Source of the DNA: Micromonospora siamensis
GTDB taxonomy: Bacteria > Actinomycetota > Actinomycetes > Mycobacteriales > Micromonosporaceae
Reading direction: 5' to 3'
Assembly: GCF_900090305.1 (NCBI RefSeq)
Contig: NZ_LT607751.1
Span: 5,704,001 to 5,768,000 of the forward strand
Length of the DNA stretch: 64,000 nt
Shown: positions 8,652 through 19,659 of the stretch, piece by piece
Layout: every line of letters starts with the position of its first letter
Position numbering within the stretch: the stretch's first letter is position 1
Notes under the pieces: model-generated
The model's input: only the letters and a program-made list of their open reading frames with translations
What the model was told of the DNA's origin: nothing
The model's database searches: none
Program-made: the position numbers and the translations under genes

Positions 8652-9107
8652 TCAGGCGGCGGGCCAGTCCTGGGAGGCCAGACGCGGCGAGGCCGCCCCG
8701 GGCGGGGCGGCCTCGAGCCAGGAGAGGAATCCGGTGACCGTGGAACGGGCCATGGCGATCTCCACCGGGGCGTGTCGGCTGGTACAGCGGAGGATCACCC
8801 AGTCCGCGGGCATGGAGAGACGCTCCTGCCCCTCCGGGAGGCGCCGCCGCTCGACCACCAGCTCCTTGCGGGAGAGCACCCGCTTGGGCCGGATGGCGAA
8901 GCTGAACATCCGGTACCACCGGAGCTCGTCACCGGCGAACCGGCCGAAGCCGGGCGACCAGCCCCGGCCGTCGAGCACCGAGGTCACCCGCACGCTGAGG
9001 CGGATGATGCCCCCGCTACGGGTGACCAGGGCACGGCGGAGGAAGAGGACCAGGAGCGCGGCGAGGACCACCGCGATGCCGATTCCGACCCCTTCCACGA
9101 TCTCCAT
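8652..9107 (-). CDS. DUF2550 domain-containing membrane-anchored protein
   Basis: This 151-residue protein has one N-terminal membrane helix (VGIGIAVVLAALLVLFLRRAL) and a soluble domain with the DUF2550 features RWYRMFSFAIRPKRVLSRKEL and WVILRCTS. DUF2550 genes directly follow atpC in many actinobacteria (Rv1312 in M. tuberculosis, from memory). The same order is kept here, 12 nt downstream of atpC, so the two are probably co-transcribed. Its function is unknown. The fixed linkage to the ATP synthase suggests, but does not prove, a role at the membrane near that complex. Confidence 0.9.
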   Translation of the reverse strand: MEIVEGVGIGIAVVLAALLVLFLRRALVTRSGGIIRLSVRVTSVLDGRGWSPGFGRFAGDELRWYRMFSFAIRPKRVLSRKELVVERRRLPEGQERLSMPADWVILRCTSRHAPVEIAMARSTVTGFLSWLEAAPPGAASPRLASQDWPAA

Positions 9108-9119
9108 CGGAGGGTGGGC

Positions 9120-9404
9120 TCAGCGGTTCTGCGCGGAGCTGGCCGGCGTGGCGCTCTCGGCGAGCACCGTGACGCCCTCGCCGGTCACCGAGAGGAAACC
9201 GCCGGCGACGTCGTAGGCGACCTGCTGGCCGCCGGCCTGCTTGATGCGGACCTGGCTCGGCTCCGCGAGCTGGCCGAGCAGGGGCGCGTGCCCCGGCAGC
9301 ACACCCAGCTCACCCTCGGTCGTCCGGGCGACGACCATCTCGGCCTCACCCGACCAGACCTTCTCCTCGACGGCTACGAGCTCGACGTGAAGCTGCTGTG
9401 CCAC
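9120..9404 (-). CDS. atpC: ATP synthase epsilon subunit
   Basis: This 94-residue epsilon subunit of F1 is built almost entirely of the N-terminal beta-sandwich (LHVELVAVEEKVWSGEA, TEGELGVLPGHAPLLGQL). The long C-terminal helical hairpin seen in E. coli is missing, which is a short form common in actinobacteria. The start is GTG with AAGGAG 5 nt upstream. Unusually it is not adjacent to atpD: an LCP-family gene with its own terminator lies between, and atpC has a separate promoter-like sequence at 9437-9466. Stoichiometric supply of epsilon therefore depends on independent transcription. Confidence 0.95.
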   Translation of the reverse strand: MAQQLHVELVAVEEKVWSGEAEMVVARTTEGELGVLPGHAPLLGQLAEPSQVRIKQAGGQQVAYDVAGGFLSVTGEGVTVLAESATPASSAQNR

Positions 9405-9436
9405 GCTGTCTCCTTGCTGCGGCGGCGGATTTCCGA

Positions 9437-9466
9437 AATTCTAGTCGCGCCGCCCCGGGGCACCCA
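9437..9466 (-). promoter_or_regulatory. Predicted vegetative promoter of atpC-DUF2550
   Basis: On the minus strand TTGGGT (9461-9466) and TAGAAT (9437-9442) are separated by 18 nt. The -10 matches five of six consensus bases. The expected start near 9430 leaves a leader of about 26 nt holding the AAGGAG ribosome-binding site of atpC. Confidence 0.65.
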
Positions 9467-9488
9467 ACGCGGGTGGCGAGAGGTGCGC

Positions 9489-9511
9489 CACGGGTCACGG
9501 CACGACCCGTG
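9489..9511 (-). terminator. Hairpin downstream of the LCP gene
   Basis: CACGGGTC and GACCCGTG form an 8-bp stem with a 7-nt loop 18 nt after the LCP stop codon and upstream of the atpC promoter. This separates the LCP and atpC transcription units. Confidence 0.5.
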
Positions 9512-9528
9512 AACCGTTGGCGCTGACG

Positions 9529-10671
9529 CTACTTCGTGGTCTGCCGGAACTCGGGGTGTTCCAGCAGGAAGGCGTCCAACCGCTCGTCCTTCAGGGCGGT
9601 GAAGAAGTCCTTCGCGGCCGGCTGGAACTCCTCGCCGAGATAGCGGGAGCCGCTGTTCACCGGCCCGCCCGGCAGCTTGATCGTCTCGATCGCGCTGGAC
9701 CGCAGGCCCTTGAGCGCGAGGGCGTAGTCGACCACGCTGTTCCCGCGACCGTTGAAGATCAGCGACTGGCCGGCAGCCCGGACCACCCGGTCCAGCTTCA
9801 CCGGGTTGGTCACCACGTCGGCGCTGAACGCCTGGTCGACCATCGCCTTGATGAACTGCTGCTGGTGCCGCTGCCGCCCGTAGTCCGCGTCCGGCACACC
9901 GTTGCGCGGGTAGCGCTGCCGGACGTAGTCCAGCGCCTGCCAGCCGTCGAGGTGGGCGTTGCCCTTCTTGTACTCGGCCTGCGGGCCGATGTAGCCGTAC
10001 CCGTTGGGGTTGCCCTCGCGCAGCGTGCCGTCCGGCTTGCGGTGCTCGGAACGGACGTCACGTTCGATGTACATGTCGACGCCGCCCATCGCGTCGACGA
10101 TCTTGGTGAAGCCGCTGAAGTTGATGATCGCGCCGGCGTCGAAGCGCTCGATGCCGGTCGCCTGCTGCACGGTCTTCGCCAGCAGCTCGAAGCCGCGGGC
10201 CGCGTCCGGGTCACCGCCGGGCACGTTGCTGCCGTGCGACATGGCGCCGTTCAGCTTGCCCTTGCCGCCGGCGTACTCCGCCTTCGGGAACGCGGGGATG
10301 TCGACGTACAGGTCGCGGGGCACCGAGAAGAGGTACGCCTTGTCCATGCCCGCCGGCACGTGCAGGATCATGATCGAGTCGGCGAGCGGCCGCTGCTTGG
10401 CGTTCCGCGGGTCGATGCCGACCAGCAGGATGTTCAGCGGCCCGGAGATGTCACTGCGCTTCTCCTTGGCACCGGCCGCCTGGTCGCCGAAGAGGTCACC
10501 CTTGCCCACCGAGCCCTCGTAGCGGGCCAGCAGGGCCTCGTACCCGACGAGTACCGCCCCGCTGAGCACCACCAGCACGGTGCCGAAGATCGTGCACAGC
10601 CGGGCCCAGCGGGGCACCCCCGCCCAACGCGACCGCCCCCGGCGGTCCTTCCCGGCCTGGTTCACGCGCAT
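9529..10671 (-). CDS. LytR-CpsA-Psr (LCP) family cell-wall ligase
   Basis: This 380-residue protein has a basic cytoplasmic N terminus, one membrane helix (residues about 27-47) and an extracytoplasmic LCP domain. Family hallmarks are LLVGIDPRN, LADSIMILHVP, LFSVPRDLYVDIP with the catalytic Arg/Asp, KLNGAMSHG, GVDMYIE and YVRQRYPRNGVPDADYGRQRHQQQF. LCP enzymes attach polyprenyl-linked glycopolymers such as teichoic acids or arabinogalactan to peptidoglycan. The gene lies between atpD and atpC, a place normally without any gene, and is bounded by hairpins on both sides, so it is probably its own transcription unit. Confidence 0.92.
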   Translation of the reverse strand: MRVNQAGKDRRGRSRWAGVPRWARLCTIFGTVLVVLSGAVLVGYEALLARYEGSVGKGDLFGDQAAGAKEKRSDISGPLNILLVGIDPRNAKQRPLADSIMILHVPAGMDKAYLFSVPRDLYVDIPAFPKAEYAGGKGKLNGAMSHGSNVPGGDPDAARGFELLAKTVQQATGIERFDAGAIINFSGFTKIVDAMGGVDMYIERDVRSEHRKPDGTLREGNPNGYGYIGPQAEYKKGNAHLDGWQALDYVRQRYPRNGVPDADYGRQRHQQQFIKAMVDQAFSADVVTNPVKLDRVVRAAGQSLIFNGRGNSVVDYALALKGLRSSAIETIKLPGGPVNSGSRYLGEEFQPAAKDFFTALKDERLDAFLLEHPEFRQTTK

Positions 10672-10846
10672 CTCCCGTCGTCACGCCACGAACTTCGTCA
10701 CGCCCATGAATCAGGACGGGCGCAGGGTGCCGAATGGTTGCAGGTTCCGCGCTCAACGTGAGCGTGGCTCGAACGGTACCCCGGACGCGCGTACGGCAAG
10801 CGGCTCGCGAATTCCGACATCCGACGCGAACGGTCCCGGCAACGCG

Positions 10847-10880
10847 AAGGGCCACCCCGGTATCGACCGGGGTGGCCCTT
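10847..10880 (-). terminator. Strong intrinsic hairpin after atpD
   Basis: Two 15-nt arms (10847-10861 and 10866-10880) pair perfectly around a 4-nt loop, 20 nt beyond the atpD stop. Ts run 10879-10883 on the plus strand. The hairpin closes the atp operon after atpD rather than after atpC. Confidence 0.8.
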
Positions 10881-10899
10881 TTTCGCTGTGAGGGAGTTA

Positions 10900-13268
<2,369 letters not shown>

Positions 13269-13271
13269 GGA

Positions 13272-14924
13272 TCAGCTCTCGGCCGGGCGGTCGGTCGTGC
13301 CGTCGCGGAAGCGGGTCACCGTCTCGCGGTTCTCCTCGCCCTCCAGCGGCGCGGCCGGGGCCTCGTTGATCCGACGCTCGTCCTCCTTGCCGAGGAAGAC
13401 CTGCTTGAACTCGGTGATGGCCGAGTCGAGCGAGGCGATGATGTCGTCGCCCCACTGGTTGTCGGCGATCGACGCGAGGACGCCCTCGTGCTTGTGGCGC
13501 AGGTACTGGAGGAACTCCGACTCGAAGCGCCGGACCTCACCCACCGGGATGTCGTCCAGCTTGCCCTCGACGCCGGCCCAGACGGAGACGACCTGCTCCT
13601 GCACCGGGTACGGCGAGTAGTTCGGCTGCTTGAGCAGCTCGACCAGCCGGGCACCACGGTTCAGCTGGTTTTGCGACGCCTTGTCCAGGTCGGAGGCGAA
13701 GGCGGCGAACGCCTCCAGCTCGCGGTACTGGGCCAGGTTCAGCCGCAGCGAACCGGCCACCTTGCGCATCGGCTTGACCTGCGCGGCGCCACCGACCCGG
13801 GAGACCGAGGTGCCGACGTTGATGGCCGGCCGGACGCCCTGGTTGAACAGGTCCGTCTCGAGGAAGATCTGGCCGTCGGTGATCGAGATGACGTTGGTCG
13901 GGATGAAGGCCGAGATGTCGTTGGCCTTCGTCTCGATGATCGGCAGACCGGTCATCGAGCCGCCACCCAGCTCGTCGGAGAGCTTCGCGCAGCGCTCCAG
14001 CAGGCGGGAGTGCAGGTAGAAGACGTCACCCGGGTACGCCTCACGGCCCGGCGGGCGACGCAGCAGCAGCGACACGGCGCGGTACGCCTCGGCCTGCTTG
14101 CTCAGGTCGTCGAAGATGATCAGGACGTGCTTGCCGCCGTACATCCAGTGCTGCCCGATGGACGAGCCGGTGTACGGGGCGAGGTACTTGAAGCCCGCCG
14201 GGTCCGATGCCGGGGAGGCGACGATGGTGGTGTACTCCATCGCCCCCGCCTCCTCCAGGGTGCCCTTGATGGAGGCGATCGTGGAGGCCTTCTGGCCGAT
14301 GGCGACGTAGATGCAGCGGACCTGCTTCTTCGGGTCGCCGGAGCGCCAGTTGTCGCGCTGGTTGAGCACGGCGTCCAGAGCGACCGTGGTCTTGCCGGTC
14401 TTCCGGTCGCCGATGATCAGCTGCCGCTGGCCCCGACCGATCGGGGTCATCGCGTCGACGGCCTTGATGCCGGTCTGCAGCGGCTCGAACACCGACTGCC
14501 GGGCCATCACGTTGGGCGCCTGGAGCTCCAGCTCGCGGAAGCCCTCGTTGGCGATGTCGCCGAGCCCGTCGATCGGCTCGCCGAGCGCGTTGACCACGCG
14601 ACCGAGGAAGGCGTCGCCGACCGGAACCGAGAGCACCCGGCCGGTGCGCTTGACGCGCTGCCCCTCCTCCAGCTTGGCGGAGTCACCGAGAACGACGACA
14701 CCGATCTCCCGGACGTCGAGGTTCAACGCCACGCCGAGCGTGCCGTCCTCGAACTCCAGGAGCTCGTTGGTCATGGTCGAGGGCAGGCCCTCGACGTGTG
14801 CGATGCCGTCACCGGTGTCGGCGACGGTGCCGACCTCCTCGCGGGAGACGTCGGCCGTGTAGGAGGAGACGTAGCGCTCCAGGGCGCCGCGGATCTCCTC
14901 CGTCGAGATGGTCAGCTCGGCCAT
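13272..14924 (-). CDS. atpA: ATP synthase alpha subunit
   Basis: This 550-residue non-catalytic nucleotide-binding F1 subunit contains the P-loop [14 protein letters not shown], the alpha-specific [15 protein letters not shown], and [23 protein letters not shown]. The C terminus extends about 30 residues beyond the E. coli protein ([20 protein letters not shown]...), as is usual in actinobacteria; in mycobacteria such an extension restrains ATP hydrolysis. The ATG at 14924 has AAGGAAGCAGAGG upstream. It sits between atpH and atpG in the canonical order. Confidence 0.97.
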   Translation of the reverse strand: MAELTISTEEIRGALERYVSSYTADVSREEVGTVADTGDGIAHVEGLPSTMTNELLEFEDGTLGVALNLDVREIGVVVLGDSAKLEEGQRVKRTGRVLSVPVGDAFLGRVVNALGEPIDGLGDIANEGFRELELQAPNVMARQSVFEPLQTGIKAVDAMTPIGRGQRQLIIGDRKTGKTTVALDAVLNQRDNWRSGDPKKQVRCIYVAIGQKASTIASIKGTLEEAGAMEYTTIVASPASDPAGFKYLAPYTGSSIGQHWMYGGKHVLIIFDDLSKQAEAYRAVSLLLRRPPGREAYPGDVFYLHSRLLERCAKLSDELGGGSMTGLPIIETKANDISAFIPTNVISITDGQIFLETDLFNQGVRPAINVGTSVSRVGGAAQVKPMRKVAGSLRLNLAQYRELEAFAAFASDLDKASQNQLNRGARLVELLKQPNYSPYPVQEQVVSVWAGVEGKLDDIPVGEVRRFESEFLQYLRHKHEGVLASIADNQWGDDIIASLDSAITEFKQVFLGKEDERRINEAPAAPLEGEENRETVTRFRDGTTDRPAES

Positions 14925-15009
14925 CCTCTGCTTCCTTAAGTATCAGGGGCCCGGGATACCTAGTACCGACCGGTCCGATGGCGTCGAATCAGGGCTGTGG
15001 AAGCGCTGG

Positions 15010-15831
15010 TCAGCTCTTCGCGAGCGCGTTGCGGGTCTCGTTGAGGCGGCGCAGGACGGTGCCGTCGTACAGGTCGGAACCGACCCGCACGCTCACCCCA
15101 CCGAGCACCTCGGGGTCAACCGTCTGCCTGACGGAAACCTCTCGACCGTACATCTCGGAGAGGCGGGCACCCAGGCGTCGCTCCTCCTCGTCACTCAGCG
15201 GGGCCGCCACGGTCACGTACGCGACCTGCCGGTCCCGCCGGTCGGCGGCCAGCTCGACCAGCCGGGTGAGCGCCCCGGTGAAGGAGCGCCCGCCGAACCC
15301 CGCCAGGGCGGTGCCGACGAGGTGGCCGGTGACCGGCCGGGCCTTGCCGGCGAGCAGCTGGTCGACCAGGGTGGCCCGGCGCTCGGCCGGGGCCATCGGG
15401 TCGGAGAGCACGGTGGAGAGCTCCGGCGAACCGGCGACGACCTGCCCGAAGCGGAACAGCTCGTCCTCGACCTCACCGAGGTCGCCCGCCTTGTCGGCGC
15501 TGGCCAGCAGCGCCTCGACGCCGAGCCGCTCGGTGGCGCCGAGCAGCTCCGACGGCACCGACCAGCGGCCGGAGACCAGCGACGCGAGCAGGTCCAGCGC
15601 CTCGGCGCTGATCTTGCCGCGCAGCATGTCGCCGAGCAGGCCGGAGCGGTCGGCACCGGAGCGGGCCGGGTCCGACAGCGCCCGGCGCAGCCGCGGCTCG
15701 CGCCGCAGCAGGGCGGCGACGGAGAGGATGTCGTCGGCGGTGGAGGCCACCGCCGACGGCTCCGCGCCGCGGACGTACGCGTCGAGGCGCTCGGCCGCGA
15801 CCTTGTACGACTCCCGGCTGGCGGCCTGCAT
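15010..15831 (-). CDS. atpH: ATP synthase delta subunit
   Basis: This 273-residue peripheral-stalk subunit connects the b subunit to the F1 crown. The C-terminal half has the OSCP/delta signature (VTVAAPLSDEEERRLGARL and DPEVLGGVSVRVGSDLYDG). At about 270 residues it is the long actinobacterial form, but it is not fused to a b subunit as in mycobacteria. Its start codon overlaps the atpF stop by one base. Confidence 0.95.
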   Translation of the reverse strand: MQAASRESYKVAAERLDAYVRGAEPSAVASTADDILSVAALLRREPRLRRALSDPARSGADRSGLLGDMLRGKISAEALDLLASLVSGRWSVPSELLGATERLGVEALLASADKAGDLGEVEDELFRFGQVVAGSPELSTVLSDPMAPAERRATLVDQLLAGKARPVTGHLVGTALAGFGGRSFTGALTRLVELAADRRDRQVAYVTVAAPLSDEEERRLGARLSEMYGREVSVRQTVDPEVLGGVSVRVGSDLYDGTVLRRLNETRNALAKS

Positions 15832-16370
15832 CAGCGGGCCCCCGTGCTCTCGAGACCGCTCAGGAACCGGTCCACGGTGCCCTTGCGACGCGCCTCGTCG
15901 GCGAGCGACTCACCGACGATCCGGCTGGCCAGGTCGACCGCGAGGGTGCCCACCTCGGTGCGCAGCTCGCGCACGATGGTGGCCCGCTCGGCGGCGAGCT
16001 GGTCCTTGCCGGCCTGGATGACCCGGTCGGACTCCTCCCGCGCCTTGGCGAGGATGTCCTGCCGGATGCCCTCCGCGTCGGCCCGGGCGTCGTCCCGGAT
16101 CTTCGCGGCGTCGGTGCGCGCCTCGGCGAGCTGCGCGCGGTACTGCTCGAGGAGCTGGTTGGCCTCGGCCTGGGCGGCCTCGGCGCGCTTGATGCCACCC
16201 TCGATCGCGTCGACCCGGGCCTGGAACGTCTGCTCCATACGCGGGAAGACGAACTTCATGAGCACGAAGCAGAGCACGGCGAAGGCGATCGTGCCCACCA
16301 CGAGTTCCTGCCAGATCGGCACGATCGGGTTGTGGGTCGACTCACCACCCTCTGCGGCGAGGAAGAACAT
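15831..16370 (-). CDS. atpF: ATP synthase b subunit
   Basis: This 179-residue peripheral-stalk subunit has one N-terminal membrane helix (VVGTIAFAVLCFVLMKFV, about residues 26-43), then a long charged Ala/Glu-rich coiled coil that reaches up to F1. A single gene implies a b homodimer. It lies 26 nt after atpE and overlaps atpH by one base. Confidence 0.95.
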   Translation of the reverse strand: MFFLAAEGGESTHNPIVPIWQELVVGTIAFAVLCFVLMKFVFPRMEQTFQARVDAIEGGIKRAEAAQAEANQLLEQYRAQLAEARTDAAKIRDDARADAEGIRQDILAKAREESDRVIQAGKDQLAAERATIVRELRTEVGTLAVDLASRIVGESLADEARRKGTVDRFLSGLESTGAR

Positions 16371-16396
16371 GGATGACCTCCCTGTCGAGGGTCGGC

Positions 16397-16618
16397 TTAC
16401 TTGAAGACGAAGCCGAAGGCGATGCCCAGCAGGGCGAGCGCCTCGATGACGGCGAAGCCGATCCAGACGTAGGGCAGGGTCATCCGGGACGACTCGGGCT
16501 GACGCGCGGTCGACTGGATGTAGGCGGCGAAGACCAGACCCACACCGATGCCGGGGCCGATGGCGGCGAGGCCGTAACCGACGGCGCTGAGGCTGCCATT
16601 GAGTTCCGCGAGGTACAT
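16397..16618 (-). CDS. atpE: ATP synthase c subunit
   Basis: This 73-residue proteolipid forms the rotor ring in the membrane. Two hydrophobic helices flank the polar loop ARQPES. The first helix has the Gly-rich GPGIGVG pattern, and the second carries the proton-binding Glu in FAVIEALALLGIAF (about residue 59). The gene is short and sits between atpB and atpF in the standard order. Confidence 0.96.
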   Translation of the reverse strand: MYLAELNGSLSAVGYGLAAIGPGIGVGLVFAAYIQSTARQPESSRMTLPYVWIGFAVIEALALLGIAFGFVFK

Positions 16619-16691
16619 TGCTGGGTTCCTCCTGGGAATCTCGCGTGACGGTTCACGCGGGACGACAAACGGGCTGTGCGGTTGTGAAGAA

Positions 16692-17489
16692 TCAGTGCTC
16701 GTCGGCGAGCGAGCCCTGGACGTAGCTCGCGGTCAGCACCGTGAAGACGTACGCCTGCAGGACGATGACCAGCGCCTCGAGGAAGGTGAGCGCGACCGTC
16801 ATCACCCAGGAGAGCAGGGAGACCGGCGCGAAGAGGGCGTTGGCGTTGAGCATGGCGAAGCCGCCGAGGGTGAACACCAGCAGCAGCATGTGGCCGGCGA
16901 ACATGTTGGCGAAGAGACGCACGGCGAGCGAGAACGGCCGGACCAGGAAGGTCGACATGAACTCGATCGGGGTCAGCAGCGGCAGGATGTACCACGGCGC
17001 CGGCGGGACCAGGGAGTTCTTGATGTACTTCGCGAAGCCGTGCTGCCGGATGCCGACGAAGATGAACATCACGTAGCTGATCACCGCCAGCATGGCGGGG
17101 AACGCGATGTGCGAGTTCGGCGAGATCTGGAAGCCGGGCACGATCGCGAAGAGGTTGGTCAGCAGGATGAAGCAGAACAGTGTGGTGAAGTACGGCGCGA
17201 AGGCCACCCCACGGTGCCCGATCATGTCCACCGCGATGTTGTTCCGCACGAAGCCGTAGATCGACTCGGCGAACCACTGCTTCTTGGTCGGCACCAGCTG
17301 CGGCTTGCGGTAGCTGAGCAGGAAGAACAGGATCAGGATGCCGACGGCGATCCAGACCATCAGCGTGATCTTGGTGAACCAGTAGGACTCGTGCCCACCC
17401 CACGGCAGGATGCTGGGCAGGTAGAAGTCCTCCACGCTGGGTGGGAAGTTTGCCTCGCCCTGTGCCAGGACGTTCGCCTGTCCGAACAC
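16692..17489 (-). CDS. atpB: ATP synthase a subunit
   Basis: This 265-residue membrane subunit forms the proton half-channels facing the c-ring. The essential Arg lies in LAVRLFANMFAGHMLL, preceded by TPIEFMSTFLVRPFSL. The last helices carry LEALVIVLQAYVFTVL. The GTG at 17489 is preferred because GGAAGGG lies 5 nt upstream and the protein then starts at the normal place before the first helix. It follows the atpZ-like gene by 11 nt. Confidence 0.95.
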   Translation of the reverse strand: MFGQANVLAQGEANFPPSVEDFYLPSILPWGGHESYWFTKITLMVWIAVGILILFFLLSYRKPQLVPTKKQWFAESIYGFVRNNIAVDMIGHRGVAFAPYFTTLFCFILLTNLFAIVPGFQISPNSHIAFPAMLAVISYVMFIFVGIRQHGFAKYIKNSLVPPAPWYILPLLTPIEFMSTFLVRPFSLAVRLFANMFAGHMLLLVFTLGGFAMLNANALFAPVSLLSWVMTVALTFLEALVIVLQAYVFTVLTASYVQGSLADEH

Positions 17490-17500
17490 CGCGTCCCTTC

Positions 17501-17737
17501 CTAAGTAGGCGTGCCGAGCTTGCGGATGACCAGGATGATCCCCCCGGCCATGCCGAGCACGACGCCGATCCCGGTGGCGATGCCACCGGTGTCGAGCCAC
17601 CGGTCGACCAGCCAGCCGATGAGGCCCCAGACGAGCATGCCCGCGATCAGGTAGCTGAGCGCGGTCCAACCCTGGCCGGCGCCGGTCGGAACATCGTCCG
17701 GGCGACCGTCCGGTCGGGGGGTTTGGTCATCAGCCAT
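17501..17737 (-). CDS. AtpZ/AtpI-family small membrane protein
   Basis: This 78-residue protein has a hydrophilic N terminus and two membrane helices (LSYLIAGMLVWGLIGWLVD and ATGIGVVLGMAGGIILVI), in the pattern of AtpZ/AtpI-type accessory proteins that precede atpB. Members of these families have been linked to Mg or Ca supply or to c-ring assembly. The ATG at 17737 is chosen because upstream sequence is non-coding in character. It opens the ATP synthase operon after a promoter-like region. Confidence 0.85.
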   Translation of the reverse strand: MADDQTPRPDGRPDDVPTGAGQGWTALSYLIAGMLVWGLIGWLVDRWLDTGGIATGIGVVLGMAGGIILVIRKLGTPT

Positions 17738-17789
17738 GACGGGGCGAACGATATCAGCCGGAGATACGAGGCTGTGCCTCACCCCCCGC

Positions 17790-17805
17790 ACAACCGTCGT
17801 TGTGT
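17790..17805. repeat. Inverted repeat in the atp leader
   Basis: CACAAC and GTTGTG are separated by 4 nt, and the symmetry extends by three pairs with one mismatch on each side. The repeat sits about 30 nt downstream of the predicted atp promoter, so it could be an operator or a leader hairpin. Confidence 0.4.
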
Positions 17806-17835
17806 GGGCATCTGGCGGGCGTCTCGTCTGGGGGC

Positions 17836-17863
17836 ACGCTACTCCCCTTCCGCCAGTCGGCAA
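17836..17863 (-). promoter_or_regulatory. Candidate promoter for atpZ-atpB operon
   Basis: On the minus strand TTGCCG (17858-17863) and TAGCGT (17836-17841) are 16 nt apart. The -10 fits the actinobacterial TANNNT pattern. It lies in the 173-nt gap between the atpI-like gene and the atpZ-like gene, the only sizeable gap upstream of atpB. Confidence 0.5.
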
Positions 17864-17910
17864 ACGACCGAACGGCGACATGCGGGCGCGCCGTCCGACA
17901 GGTGGGACGC

Positions 17911-18342
17911 TCACCCCGCCGAGCTGCGGGAATGCACCCGGGTCAGCCACCAGATGTGCACCCCGGTCCAGACCGCCACGCCCGCGGCGATGCCCGCGGC
18001 GAGCGCCGGCAGGCCACCCCAGCCGGTCGACGCCACCACCACCATCACCACCCCGAGCAGGGTGAACTTCGCGACGTACAGGCCGACGCCGAGCGGGAGG
18101 ATGAGCTGCGGGTTGATCCCGTCGGCCCAGGCGAGCACGACCGTGGTCAGCGTGTAGCTGACCACCGTGACCGCCACGCCCGCCGCCGCGCCGAGCGCCG
18201 CGTCGCCGCCGCCGGTCACCCCGCCGACCACCGCGGCGACGGCGCCGAGCACCGCCGACGCGGCCAGCAGCACCGGCAGGTGACGCAGCCGCCAGCGCGG
18301 GTCCGCGGTCAGCTCCGCGCCGCGCGTCCCCGGCTCAGCCAC
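17911..18342 (-). CDS. ATP synthase protein I-like membrane protein
   Basis: This 143-residue protein has four membrane helices ([59 protein letters not shown], and one before WTGVHIWWL). Size, topology and position upstream of atpB fit the ATP synthase I/AtpI-like group. The GTG start at 18342 lies inside the end of glyA, so it is translationally coupled to glyA. The assignment rests mainly on context and topology. Confidence 0.75.
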   Translation of the reverse strand: MAEPGTRGAELTADPRWRLRHLPVLLAASAVLGAVAAVVGGVTGGGDAALGAAAGVAVTVVSYTLTTVVLAWADGINPQLILPLGVGLYVAKFTLLGVVMVVVASTGWGGLPALAAGIAAGVAVWTGVHIWWLTRVHSRSSAG

Positions 18343-19624
18343 GGGGGTACGCCGGGAACGCGGTGACCAGCTCGGTGACCTCGGCGGCGATCCGGGTCAG
18401 CTCGTCGGCGCCCCCGGGGTCGCCGGGATCGGTACGAACCGCCCGGGCGACCAGGGCCGCCACCCGGCGCATCTCGCCCTCGCGCATGCCCTGGGTGGTG
18501 ACGCTCGGGGTGCCCACCCGGATGCCGGAGGCGACCATCGGCTTCTGCGGGTCGTACGGGATCGCGTTCTTGTTCAGCGTGATGCCGGCGGCCTCGCAGC
18601 GCGCCTCCGCCTCGGCCCCGGTGACCCCTAGCCGGCGCAGGTCGACCAGGGCCAGGTGGGTGTCGGTGCCGCCGGAGACCGGCCGCATCCCCTCGTCGGC
18701 CAGCCCGGCGGCGAGCGCCTGCGCGTTGCCGACCACCTGGGCGGCGTACGCCCGGAAGTCGGGCTGCGCGGCCTCGCGCAGGGCGACCGCCTTGGCGGCG
18801 ACGGCGTGCATCAGCGGCCCGCCCTGGGTGAACGGGAAGACCGCCTTGTCGATCCGCTGGGCCAGCGACTCCCGACAGAGGATCATGCCGCCGCGCGGGC
18901 CGCGCAGCACCTTGTGCGTGGTGGCGGTGACCACGTCGGCGTGGGGCACCGGGGACGGGATCGCCCCGCCGGCGACCAGGCCGACGAAGTGTGCCGCGTC
19001 CACCAGCAGGTAGGCCCCGACCTCGTCGGCGATCTCCCGGAACGCGGCGAAGTCGATCAGGCGCGGATAGGCGGTCGCCCCACAGATGATCATCTTGGGC
19101 CGGTGCGCCCGGGCCAGGTCGCGCACCTCGTCGTAGTCGATCAGCTCGGTGTCCGGACGCACGGTGTAGCCGACCGGGTGGAACCACTTGCCGGAGAAGT
19201 TCACCCGGCTGCCGTGGGTCAGGTGGCCGCCGTGCGGCAGGTCCATCGCCAGCACGGTGTCCCCCGGCTGCACCAGGGCGGCGTACGCGGCCAGGTTGGC
19301 GCTCGCGCCGGAGTGCGGCTGGAGGTTGGCGTGCTCGGCGCCGAAGAGCTCCTTCGCCCGGGCGACGCCGATCTCCTCCGCCCGGTCCACCTCGGCGCAG
19401 CCGCCGTAGTAGCGCCGGCCGGGGTAGCCCTCGGCGTACTTGTTGGTCAGCGTGGAACCGAGCGCGGCCAGCACCGCCGGGGAGGTCAGGTTCTCGCTGG
19501 CGATCAGCTGGAGGCCGCCGCGCAGCCGGTCCAGCTCGCCGAGCACCACCCCGGCGATCTCCGGATCGACGGCGCTGAGCTGCTGGAAGTCCGGTCCCCA
19601 GAAGGTGTCCCTCGCGTTCTCCAC
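18335..19624 (-). CDS. glyA: Serine hydroxymethyltransferase
   Basis: This is an approximately 429-residue PLP enzyme of the cytosol, interconverting serine and glycine with tetrahydrofolate and supplying one-carbon units. Hallmarks are [36 protein letters not shown], and the PLP Lys in [15 protein letters not shown] (about Lys238). The GTG at 19624 is preferred; another GTG 9 codons upstream at 19651 nearly meets the divergent gene. The gene overlaps the atpI-like gene, so part of the atp region may be read from the glyA promoter. Confidence 0.94.
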   Translation of the reverse strand: MENARDTFWGPDFQQLSAVDPEIAGVVLGELDRLRGGLQLIASENLTSPAVLAALGSTLTNKYAEGYPGRRYYGGCAEVDRAEEIGVARAKELFGAEHANLQPHSGASANLAAYAALVQPGDTVLAMDLPHGGHLTHGSRVNFSGKWFHPVGYTVRPDTELIDYDEVRDLARAHRPKMIICGATAYPRLIDFAAFREIADEVGAYLLVDAAHFVGLVAGGAIPSPVPHADVVTATTHKVLRGPRGGMILCRESLAQRIDKAVFPFTQGGPLMHAVAAKAVALREAAQPDFRAYAAQVVGNAQALAAGLADEGMRPVSGGTDTHLALVDLRRLGVTGAEAEARCEAAGITLNKNAIPYDPQKPMVASGIRVGTPSVTTQGMREGEMRRVAALVARAVRTDPGDPGGADELTRIAAEVTELVTAFPAYPRG

Positions 19625-19659
19625 AGCGAAGCAGTCTACGGAGCCGCACACTGGAGATC

